A DNA stretch of 9,595 nucleotides from assembly GCA_900751665.1 (NCBI GenBank), contig CAADSV010000081.1:1-9595 (forward strand), given 5' to 3'. The DNA is from an uncultured Collinsella sp. (GTDB lineage: Bacteria > Actinomycetota > Coriobacteriia > Coriobacteriales > Coriobacteriaceae). The notes below the pieces were generated by a model that had not been told where the DNA came from, made no database searches, and saw nothing but the letters and a program-made list of their open reading frames with translations. Both the position numbers and the translations under genes were made by a program. Shown in pieces: positions 1 through 6,374 of the stretch; within the stretch, counting starts at the first letter, position 1; every line of letters starts with the position of its first letter.

Positions 1-73
1 GGGTGCGGTTGTGGCCGGCTGCGTGGCCCGGGGCGGCGGGGGCCCCCCCCGCCCCTTCCCCGCCCCCCCTCCC
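1..73. other. Low-complexity G/C-homopolymer contig end
   Basis: The first 73 bases are almost entirely G and C, with runs of eight C (43-50) and seven C (63-69). The minus-strand gene abruptly loses normal composition here and would encode only Gly, Arg, Pro and Ala. The right end of the window shows the same kind of sequence. This looks like sequencing or assembly error, so the C-terminus of the minus-strand protein should not be trusted below position 74. Confidence 0.6.
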
Positions 74-1492
74 CGCCGCAACCAGCATCTCTATAGTTCC
101 AGCGGGCGCCCCGATCTGCGGATTTTTCCCAAAGGCGTCATAGGAAACCGAGTAGGTTGCGGGAATTCGTGCACCAATACCAAAAATGTTGGTGTCTTTA
201 ACGCAGGTGATGCTGTTGGTCATGATGTTAGATGTTCCGAACACGAGACCGAGCACTGGGTCGTGGCCGAGGGTCGCGAACCGGTGGTTTGTGCCCTTGA
301 AGAGTCCGATGTTTTCTGCCTCGTAGCGTGTCGCGTCGTAGGGCACTCCACGTGAATTAAGAATATGATGTTTTGAGGCGAACAGATGGTTCGATTCCCG
401 CGGCATCCTGTCATCGAAACCTGAGAAGACACGACCTTGGAAGTCGTGCAAAGCGTGTTCTTTTACGTTGCCAGCTCCGGCGCACTCGACCTCCGTCAGC
501 GAGTTGATGATAAGGATGCGGGCGACTTGGAGCATGGTTGCGGCGACGACGAAGGCCGCGTCGGCATCCTGCAGTCGCGTCCGCTCCTTGAACTCCCGGT
601 CGATGCGCTGAATGTTCTCGCCGTACTCGCGGACGGACTTTTCGACTGCCTGCTCGGCCCGGCTCTCGTCAACGGCCATGCATGTCACCCTCGCCGCCAT
701 ATAGTCGGCAAAGAGCCTGCAGGCATGCTCCTCTTCTTCTGTCACCTGACCGTCCGCCGCCGCGGCGACATGCAACTGCTCGGCTATGGAGTCCAGCGAC
801 ACGATGCTAACGTCGTCCAAGCAGTCCTTGACTTGGTCGAAGGACAAACTCTCGTCATCCGCGATGGCCTGCACCTTTGTCTTGACGTTATTTGGGAGGC
901 CGCCGTCCAGCTTGAGGTAATCGAGACCCTCCTCGAGCCACTTCTGCTCCTCTTGGGAGAAGTCACCGTCGCAGCGCATCAGGAAGCAGAGCGTTGCCAC
1001 GTACGCGTAGATGAAATTGTGTCGCTTCTCTCCAGCAAGGTAGGCGCCCTGCTTGATTCCGTCACGGAAACCCGTGATGCGTGCCCTGCGGAGTCGCGCG
1101 GAGAATGAGTTCTCCTTGATGGCATTGATTCCGCCCTCCACGGTCGACGCCGCGTCGGACGCAAGGGACGATGCTCCTTGGGCCAGATCCACGGCGGCAC
1201 CGATGGCAATTCCGCCTACCGTGTTCGCGGCCCCTGCAATCGTTTTGCCTGCATCAGACGACGCAATTTGCTCGCCGGCACTCGACATGCCTTCCGCAAC
1301 CGAGCACATGGCGCTGCCGATGGCCTCGGATGCCGAGGTGGCCGTATCGACGATAACGTTACCCGCGTTCTCAGCTGCATTCGTGGCGCCTTTGGCGGCG
1401 GACTCAATGGCCGCCGATGCGTCTTTTGCCATCTCACCGGCGGCTTGGGCAGCTTGGGATAGAGCTTTCCCGAGATCAAGTTTTACTGACAA
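1..1492 (-). CDS. Partial protein of unknown function with TerB-like helical domain
   Basis: I do not recognise this gene as a named family. An uninterrupted minus-strand frame starts at TTG (1490-1492), with AGGAG six bases upstream. No ATG or GTG lies in frame between an upstream stop and this TTG, so the start is well supported. About 473 codons look genuine, and the frame then enters G/C-rich junk below position 74. Residues 1-128 are Ala/Gly/Ser-rich and amphipathic, with a glycine-zipper-like stretch near 84-108, suggesting membrane association or self-packing. Residues about 158-265 resemble a TerB-type acidic helical domain: CDGDFSQEE (174-182) and AADGQVTEEEE (245-255) are the two typical DG-x-x-x-x-E helix starts. 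Residues about 355-430 form a His/Asp/Asn-rich block containing NHRFATLGHDPVLG (402-415) and FGTSNIMT (418-425). TerB-like domains occur in tellurite-resistance and some phage-defence proteins, but no such role can be assigned here. The gene is transcribed divergently from the riboflavin operon. Confidence 0.8.
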   Translation of the reverse strand, partial: MSVKLDLGKALSQAAQAAGEMAKDASAAIESAAKGATNAAENAGNVIVDTATSASEAIGSAMCSVAEGMSSAGEQIASSDAGKTIAGAANTVGGIAIGAAVDLAQGASSLASDAASTVEGGINAIKENSFSARLRRARITGFRDGIKQGAYLAGEKRHNFIYAYVATLCFLMRCDGDFSQEEQKWLEEGLDYLKLDGGLPNNVKTKVQAIADDESLSFDQVKDCLDDVSIVSLDSIAEQLHVAAAADGQVTEEEEHACRLFADYMAARVTCMAVDESRAEQAVEKSVREYGENIQRIDREFKERTRLQDADAAFVVAATMLQVARILIINSLTEVECAGAGNVKEHALHDFQGRVFSGFDDRMPRESNHLFASKHHILNSRGVPYDATRYEAENIGLFKGTNHRFATLGHDPVLGLVFGTSNIMTNSITCVKDTNIFGIGARIPATYSVSYDAFGKNPQIGAPAGTIEMLVAAGRGGGEGAGGAPAAPGHAAGHNRT

Positions 1493-1643
1493 TTTGTTCT
1501 CCTGACATACGCGGGTTGCGCAGCGACCTCCTTCATACTACTGCGCGGTGCGGAGCATTGGGTGCGTCGGTGGATTGATGATTGCGGAAAATGGGATAGC
1601 GCATCTCCATTCCGCTTTCCGCCACAAATTACCCTTGGCATAC

Positions 1644-1671
1644 TTGCGCGAAAACCTACTGGTGCTACACT
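1644..1671 (+). promoter_or_regulatory. Candidate promoter for the riboflavin uptake operon
   Basis: A possible -35 (TTGCGC, 1644-1649) and -10 (TACACT, 1666-1671) are separated by 16 bases. Transcription would begin a few bases before the riboswitch, where a leader promoter is expected. The match to sigma-70-type consensus is only moderate, and the call rests mostly on position. Confidence 0.4.
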
Positions 1672-1681
1672 TGCAATTGCT

Positions 1682-1859
1682 GTTTCAGGGCGGGGTGAAA
1701 TTCCCCACTGGTGGTAAATCGGGCGGTGCCAAAGGGGCGCCGTGACGCAGGCGAGGTGTCTGCGACCGAGCCGATGAGTCCGCGACCCGTGTGTGCGTTG
1801 GTTCGCATGCCGGCTGAACTGGTGAGATCCCAGTACCAACGGTTAGAGTCCGGATGAAA
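1682..1859 (+). promoter_or_regulatory. FMN riboswitch (RFN element)
   Basis: The conserved RFN blocks occur in order: AGGGCGGGGTGAAATTCCC (1687-1705), GGTGGTAAAT (1710-1719), GATGAGTCCGCGACCCG (1773-1789), ACTGGTGAGATCCCAGTACC (1818-1837) and GGTTAGAGTCCGGATGAAAG (1841-1860). TTTC (1683-1686) can pair with GAAA (1855-1858) to close the P1 stem. The segment between the second and third blocks (about 1720-1772) is expanded and can form extra hairpins such as CGCAG/CTGCG (1746-1750 with 1759-1763). RFN elements bind FMN and lower expression of riboflavin synthesis or transport genes. No separate terminator fits between the aptamer and the ribU start at 1875, and the ribosome binding site lies directly after P1. 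Control is therefore probably at translation initiation; this last point is inference. Confidence 0.95.
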
Positions 1860-1874
1860 GAGGCAGGTGATCTT

Positions 1875-2465
1875 ATGTCTGAACAGTCGCAGCATATCCA
1901 TTTTGAGAACACGAATAGGTGGAGCACCAAACAGCTCGTTACCATGGCGTTGATGTGCGCCTTGGGCGCCCTGTTTATGTACGTGCAGCTGCCTATCCTT
2001 CCTTCGGCGCCGTTTTTGACCTATGACCCGTCGCTGGTGCCGGCGATGGTGTGCGGCTTTGCATATGGCCCCGGTGCCGGCACTGCTGTTGCCGCCATGG
2101 CGATCGTTATCCATGCGCTCACCACGGGTGACTGGGTCGGCGCGCTTATGAACCTGGTTGCCACGCTGGGCTACATTCTGCCCGCGGCTATCGTCTACCA
2201 GAAGATGCACACCTATAAGGGTGCCGTGATTGGTCTGGTGCTCGGCGTCATTGCCGCTACGGTGCTGTCCATGGTCGCGAACCTTACCATTGGCGTTTGG
2301 TTCTGGTATGGCTCGGTCGATGTGATCGCCCCGCTCATGATTCCTGCCGTGCTGCCGTTCAACCTTATCAAGACCGTGCTTAATTCGGTATTGACGCTTG
2401 CGGTGTACAAGGCGGTCTCCAACCTCATCACGCCTAAAAAGGACCAGGTCAAAGGCCGCGCATGA
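1875..2465 (+). CDS. ribU: Riboflavin ECF transporter substrate-binding S component RibU
   Basis: This 196-residue hydrophobic protein is the substrate-capture subunit of an energy-coupling factor importer in the cell membrane. Hydrophobic segments lie at roughly residues 20-38, 54-80, 86-108, 115-137 and 152-181. The first contains A25-LMC-A29, the AxxxA helix motif that S components use to contact EcfT. The stretch FLTYDPSLVPAMVCGFAYGP (47-66) resembles the RibU/YpaA pattern of an acidic residue before a VPA motif and a G-rich turn. Length fits the family (about 190-210). The FMN riboswitch directly upstream makes riboflavin the probable substrate. I chose ATG 1875, preceded by AGGTGA (1865-1870), over ATG 1854, which lies inside the riboswitch P1 region. 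The stop overlaps the ecfA start as ATGA, implying translational coupling. Confidence 0.9.
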   Translation: MSEQSQHIHFENTNRWSTKQLVTMALMCALGALFMYVQLPILPSAPFLTYDPSLVPAMVCGFAYGPGAGTAVAAMAIVIHALTTGDWVGALMNLVATLGYILPAAIVYQKMHTYKGAVIGLVLGVIAATVLSMVANLTIGVWFWYGSVDVIAPLMIPAVLPFNLIKTVLNSVLTLAVYKAVSNLITPKKDQVKGRA

Positions 2466-4366
2466 TTGAGTGTCGGGGCGTTTCCTTTAGCTATGACGGT
2501 GCCGCCCAGGCGCTTGACGGCATCGATCTGAGCATTAAGGACGGGGAGTTTTTCTGCATCCTCGGTGGCAATGGGTCGGGCAAGTCGACGTTTGCCAAGC
2601 ATCTGAATGCGCTGCTGCAGCCCGATGCGGGCACGGTGCGCGTCAACGGCATTGATGCGTCCGATCCCGAGTTGGTCTACGACATTCGTTCGACCGCGGG
2701 CATGGTGTTCCAGAATCCCGATGATCAGCTGGTGGCAACGCTTGTCGAAGATGACGTTGCGTTCGGTCCCGAAAACCTTGGCGTGCCATCGGCGCAAATT
2801 GCGCAGCGCGTACGCGAGGCGCTGAAGGGCGTGGGCCTGGTGGGCTTTGAGCGCCACGAGACCCATGCGCTCTCGGGCGGACAAAAGCAGCGCGTGGCGC
2901 TTGCCGGCGTGCTCGCCATGGAGCCGCGCGTTCTCATTTTGGATGAGGCCTCCTCGATGCTCGACCCGCGCGGACGCAAGGGTCTTATGAAGGCTTGCCG
3001 CGCGTTGCACGCTCGCGGCATGACTATCGTGATGATTACGCACTTTATGGAAGAGGCTGCCGAGGCCGATCGTGTCGCCGTGTTTCAGACGGGACGAGTT
3101 GCCATGCTGGGCACGCCCGAGGAGATTCTGACGCGGGCGAATGAACTCGCTCAGCTCAACCTTGACATGCCAGAGTCGTGCCGTTTGGGCATGGCGCTTC
3201 GTGCGAAGGGCGTGCCTGTTCATTCGCAGGTGCGTGAGGCAGATATGGTTGCCGAGGTTGCGCAGGTCTATACCGAGCGAAGTGAGGCGGGCACCGCGGG
3301 GCAGCCTTCCGCGCCCCAGTTGGAAATCGCTGACGGCACTGTTTCGGCAGACAACGAGGAAAACGCGTCGGAGCCCGTCATTGAGCTATCCCATGTTTCG
3401 TACAGTTATTCGCTCAGTCCGCGCGAGCGCCACCGCTGGCGCAAGCGCTCGACCACTGCGGACACATCGAGCAAACAGGCTCTCTGGGGAAACGACCCCA
3501 GCAGCCCGTGGGCGCTGCGCGATGTATCGCTGACGGTGCGTCGCGGCGAGTTCCTGGGCTTGGCAGGTCATACCGGTTCGGGTAAGTCGACGCTGATTCA
3601 GCATCTCAACGGCCTGATTCGTCCCCAGGAGGGTTCCGTTTACGCATTGGGGCTCGACCTGGCAAACAAGAGAGATGCCGCCGCGGTTAAGGCAAAGGTC
3701 GGCGTGGTGTTTCAGTATCCAGAGCGTCAGCTGTTTGCCGAGACCGTGGCACAGGACGTGGCGTTTGGTCCGCATAACCTTGGCTTGCCGCAAGATGAAG
3801 TCGACCGTCGTGTCGAGTCATCGCTCTCGCGCGTGGGCCTCGACCTTTCCACGGTCGGCGACAAGAGTCCCTTTGAGCTTTCGGGCGGTCAGCAACGGCG
3901 TGTGGCATTCGCCGGCGTGCTCGCCATGGAGCCCGAAGTCCTGGTGCTCGATGAGCCCATGGCGGGGCTCGATCCGGCGGCGCGCAGCGATTTCTTGGAG
4001 CTCATCGATCGACTTCACCGCGATGGCCTGACCGTCGTCATGGTTTCGCACAGCATGGATGACCTGGCCAATTGCTGCGACCGTATCGTCGTAATGAACA
4101 AAGGTGCGGTGTTTGCCGAGGGCACGCCCGCTCAGGTGTTTGCGCATGCGGATAACTTAAAATCATTCGGGTTGGGCGCCCCTGCCGCTCAGCGCATGGC
4201 GCTGGCGCTTGCGAAGGCAGGCGTGCCGCTGCGCTTTGACGGCCTCTATACGGTTGAGTCGCTGGCAGACGAGTTGGTGGACCTGCTGATCGGTCGCTCA
4301 GACGGTTCTTCTAACGTCTCGGACAAGGCCAAATCCAAGACGGTCGCGCGAGAGGAGGGCTGCTAA
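2462..4366 (+). CDS. Fused energy-coupling factor ATPase (EcfA1-EcfA2 in one chain)
   Basis: Two complete ABC ATPase domains sit in one 634-residue protein; most ECF transporters use two separate chains of about 280 residues. Domain 1 has Walker A GGNGSGKST (35-43), Q-loop FQNPDDQ (83-89), signature LSGGQ (137-141), Walker B VLILDE (157-162) and switch His194. Domain 2 has Walker A GHTGSGKST (369-377), FQYPERQ (417-423), LSGGQ (473-477), VLVLDE (493-498) and His530. The FQNPDDQ and FQYPERQ forms are typical of EcfA1 and EcfA2 respectively, so this is a heterodimer-type pair and not a recent duplication. Both catalytic glutamates are present and both sites look active. A linker of about 60-80 residues joins the halves, and domain 2 has a basic insertion near 319-345. 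The gene overlaps ribU by four bases and ecfT by one. It powers riboflavin uptake and might also serve S components encoded elsewhere. Confidence 0.93.
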   Translation: MIECRGVSFSYDGAAQALDGIDLSIKDGEFFCILGGNGSGKSTFAKHLNALLQPDAGTVRVNGIDASDPELVYDIRSTAGMVFQNPDDQLVATLVEDDVAFGPENLGVPSAQIAQRVREALKGVGLVGFERHETHALSGGQKQRVALAGVLAMEPRVLILDEASSMLDPRGRKGLMKACRALHARGMTIVMITHFMEEAAEADRVAVFQTGRVAMLGTPEEILTRANELAQLNLDMPESCRLGMALRAKGVPVHSQVREADMVAEVAQVYTERSEAGTAGQPSAPQLEIADGTVSADNEENASEPVIELSHVSYSYSLSPRERHRWRKRSTTADTSSKQALWGNDPSSPWALRDVSLTVRRGEFLGLAGHTGSGKSTLIQHLNGLIRPQEGSVYALGLDLANKRDAAAVKAKVGVVFQYPERQLFAETVAQDVAFGPHNLGLPQDEVDRRVESSLSRVGLDLSTVGDKSPFELSGGQQRRVAFAGVLAMEPEVLVLDEPMAGLDPAARSDFLELIDRLHRDGLTVVMVSHSMDDLANCCDRIVVMNKGAVFAEGTPAQVFAHADNLKSFGLGAPAAQRMALALAKAGVPLRFDGLYTVESLADELVDLLIGRSDGSSNVSDKAKSKTVAREEGC

Positions 4367-5166
4367 TGGAGGCGTTTTCGTTTGGCAGCTACTATCCCGG
4401 CGATAGTGCAATCCACCGCCTGGACCCGCGAACCAAGCTGCTCTTGGGCTTTGTGTTTCTGATCACGACGCTCACGGTCAGCAGCTTCCGCGGACTGGTT
4501 CCGGTCGCAATCTTCGTTGTCCTGATCTATACCGTGTCCCGGGTGCCGGCTCGTCGCGTCCTGTCATCGATGGCGCCGCTGCTGGCGATCGTCGCGGTGG
4601 TCGCGGTGCTCAATCTGTTTTCCGACCAGAGCGGGCGCATTCTGTGGCAGCTCGGCTTTTTGCAGATAAGCGAGGGCTCGCTGCATTCCGCCGCCTTTAT
4701 GGCGTGCCGCCTGACCTTGATGATGGCCGGTATGAGCGCTATCACGCTCACCACACCGACGCTCGACCTCACCGCGGGTTTTGAGCGCCTGCTCGCGCCG
4801 TTTGCGCGTGTGGGACTTCCTGCGCACGAGCTCGGCATGATCATGGGTATCGCGCTGCGCTTTATGCCGCAGTTTGCCACCGAGATGAAGCAGACGGCCG
4901 ATGCGCAGGCGAGCCGCGGTGCGCGCGTGACGGGAGGCCCGCTCGGCGGCGTGCGTATGCTCGGCAGTGTGGCGATTCCGCTGTTCACGGGCGTGTTTCG
5001 TCATGCCGAAACGCTGTCTGCCGCCATGGATGCCCGTTGCTATCATGGCGAGCAGGGCCGCACGCGTCTGCATGCGCTTGCATTTGGCCGCGGCGATGCG
5101 TTGGCGGTGGTGGTGACGGCGTTGCTGCTCATCTGCGTCATCGTCATCAATCTTCAACTTGTTTAG
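4366..5166 (+). CDS. ecfT: Energy-coupling factor transmembrane protein EcfT
   Basis: This 266-residue protein links the ATPases to the S component. Hydrophobic segments lie near residues 25-40, 44-57, 67-85, 105-128 and 244-263. The cytoplasmic region holds the two short coupling motifs of EcfT: ASRGA (182-186) matches the Ala-Arg-Gly motif, and the second appears as AMDARCYHG (220-228), with Cys in place of the usual Gly. The N-terminal HRLDPRTKL (17-25) is a family hallmark. Length is normal (about 265). Its ATG shares the last base of the ecfA TAA stop and is preceded by AGAGGAGG, so the two are translationally coupled. The gene completes a self-contained S-A-A-T transporter set. No alternative function is likely. 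Confidence 0.93.
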   Translation: MEAFSFGSYYPGDSAIHRLDPRTKLLLGFVFLITTLTVSSFRGLVPVAIFVVLIYTVSRVPARRVLSSMAPLLAIVAVVAVLNLFSDQSGRILWQLGFLQISEGSLHSAAFMACRLTLMMAGMSAITLTTPTLDLTAGFERLLAPFARVGLPAHELGMIMGIALRFMPQFATEMKQTADAQASRGARVTGGPLGGVRMLGSVAIPLFTGVFRHAETLSAAMDARCYHGEQGRTRLHALAFGRGDALAVVVTALLLICVIVINLQLV

Positions 5167-5196
5167 GCGCGATTCGAGCGCAGGAAAGGGGTCCCT

Positions 5197-5643
5197 ATGA
5201 CCGACAACGACCGCACGGCGCAGCTCGAGCGCGCCTGTTCGTATCTTAGGCGTATTCCGGCGTGGTATCTCGCCACGATCGATGTGGCCGACGGGCATCA
5301 GCCGCGCGTGAGGCCGTTCTCGTTTGCCATGGTCGATGATGGCAAGCTGTGGTTTTGCACCTCGCGCGATAAGGACGTGTGGGCCGAGCTTAGCGCGAAC
5401 CCCAAGTTTGAGGTTTCGGGTTGGAAACCGGGGGAGTGCTGGATCGTATTAACTGGCGAGGCCGCGCTCGAGGACGACGCGGTCGTGAGCGACCGGGTGC
5501 GCCAAGCCGGCTTTAAGCACATGGTGGGCATCGGCGAGAATCACGAGAGCGCCAACGACGGTCGCCTTGCATTTTTCTCGGTGCGCAATATCGCCGCCCG
5601 CTTCTGTGATATCGACGGCAGCGAGGAACGTCTGGAGCTCTAA
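5197..5643 (+). CDS. Pyridoxamine 5'-phosphate oxidase family (FMN-binding split barrel) protein, copy 1
   Basis: This 148-residue soluble protein has the look of the PNPOx-like flavin-binding split-barrel family. Signs are PAWYLATID (21-29), PRVRPFSFA (36-44), DGKLWFCTSRDKDVW (48-62) and FFSV (126-129); the VRPF strand and the K-x-W segment are where FMN-phosphate contacts usually fall in this fold. Such small proteins include flavin reductases, nitroimidazole reductase-like and F420- or heme-binding proteins, so the substrate cannot be named, and true PdxH activity is doubtful. It lies 30 bases after ecfT with no terminator between, and AGGAAAGGGG precedes the ATG, so it probably belongs to the FMN-riboswitch operon. 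It is a paralogue of the next gene. Confidence 0.85.
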   Translation: MTDNDRTAQLERACSYLRRIPAWYLATIDVADGHQPRVRPFSFAMVDDGKLWFCTSRDKDVWAELSANPKFEVSGWKPGECWIVLTGEAALEDDAVVSDRVRQAGFKHMVGIGENHESANDGRLAFFSVRNIAARFCDIDGSEERLEL

Positions 5644-5697
5644 CCCTAAGGCAGCTAAAACAGCCCCGACCCAAAAAGACGAGTGCCAGGAGGACAC

Positions 5698-6108
5698 ATG
5701 GACGGATTGAATACGGTGTTGGAGTATCTGACGTCGGTGCCGGCATGGTATTTGGCGACGAGCGTTGACGGACAGCCGCATGTGCGTCCGTTTTCGTTTG
5801 CGCAGATCCAGGACGGCAAGCTGTGGTTTGTAACGGCGCGCACCAAAGACGTGTGGCAAGAGCTGCTGCAAAATCAACGCTTTGAGGCCACGAGTTGGTG
5901 GCCGGGCCATGGCTGGCTCATCTTGCGCGGGCGTGCGGGTCTGGATGACCAGGCCGCTTCCGATATGCGCGAGGCAGGCTGGAAGCACCTGGAGCGCCTA
6001 GGCGAGCACTACGAGGGCGCAGGCGATCCCACACTCGTCTTCTTTAGCGTGGAGGAACCCGAGGCCTTTATCTGCAACCATGACGAATGGGTGCCGATCG
6101 AGCTCTAA
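5698..6108 (+). CDS. Pyridoxamine 5'-phosphate oxidase family (FMN-binding split barrel) protein, copy 2
   Basis: This 136-residue protein aligns end to end with the preceding one; by eye about half of aligned positions are identical. Shared blocks are PAWYLAT (15-21), HVRPFSFA (28-35), DGKLWFVTARTKDVW (39-53), AGWKH (93-97) and FFSV (115-118). I chose ATG 5698 because AGGAGG (5688-5693) sits four bases upstream; an in-frame GTG at 5683 lies before that site and is unlikely to be used. An FMN-binding role follows from the family; the reaction is unknown. The 54-base gap after copy 1 holds no clear terminator, so this is probably the last gene of the riboflavin operon. The pair looks like a tandem duplication that has diverged. 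Confidence 0.85.
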   Translation: MDGLNTVLEYLTSVPAWYLATSVDGQPHVRPFSFAQIQDGKLWFVTARTKDVWQELLQNQRFEATSWWPGHGWLILRGRAGLDDQAASDMREAGWKHLERLGEHYEGAGDPTLVFFSVEEPEAFICNHDEWVPIEL

Positions 6109-6152
6109 ACGAGTCTCTCAGCAAGCTTCGACAATTCAAATTCTCGCATGTA

Positions 6153-6216
6153 GCGGGCCCCACATTGCAACGTCACCGTAAGGCGCACTGGGCAATATGG
6201 GGCCCGCATTTATTTG
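6153..6216 (+). terminator. Hairpin terminator after the riboflavin operon
   Basis: GCGGGCCCCACATTGC (6153-6168) pairs with GCAATATGGGGCCCGC (6192-6207), giving a 16-base stem with one mismatch and a 23-base loop. The T-rich ATTTATTTGT follows. The stem is strong but the T tract is interrupted, so termination efficiency is uncertain. Position between the flavin and arginine units supports the call. Confidence 0.7.
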
Positions 6217-6251
6217 TCAATTCCTTCGAGTGAATGTGTCGGGACTGTTTC

Positions 6252-6290
6252 AATGCATGAATATGCAAAAGATTTGCGTAGATATGCATC
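6252..6290 (+). promoter_or_regulatory. Tandem ARG-box-like operators (ArgR sites)
   Basis: Two 18-base boxes lie upstream of argC: AATGCATGAATATGCAAA (6252-6269) and TTTGCGTAGATATGCATC (6273-6290). Each has a 5-4-5 inverted core: TGCAT-GAAT-ATGCA in the first and TGCGT-AGAT-ATGCA, with one mismatch, in the second. They are three bases apart, so their centres are 21 bases apart. This is the architecture of E. coli ARG boxes (TGAAT-N4-ATTCA, 18 bases, 3-base gap), to which the arginine repressor ArgR binds with arginine. The half-site TGCAT differs from the E. coli TGAAT. I see no convincing -35/-10 pair, though the boxes probably overlap the promoter. Confidence 0.65.
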
Positions 6291-6374
6291 TTTTGGTGCT
6301 AAAGTTTCAACCCACTTCATAACGACGGCTGCGGAATGCGCATTGGTGCATAAACTGCAGACAAGGAGTTAGAT

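Noticed and set aside
437..1505. Plus-strand open frames of 223 and 150 codons
   Set aside because: They mirror the minus-strand gene, whose TTG start has a good Shine-Dalgarno and whose product has coherent TerB-like features. The plus-strand products are Leu/Val or Ala-rich without domains.
1854..1874. Upstream in-frame ATG for ribU
   Set aside because: It lies within the conserved 3' end of the FMN riboswitch (CCGGATG) and has no ribosome binding site of its own; ATG 1875 follows AGGTGA.
2213..3223. A 336-codon open frame on the minus strand
   Set aside because: It is antisense to ribU and the first ATPase domain, is His/Arg-rich, and has no motif or convincing ribosome binding site.
5683..5697. 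Upstream in-frame GTG for the second split-barrel protein
   Set aside because: The strong AGGAGG at 5688-5693 lies downstream of it and is spaced correctly for ATG 5698.
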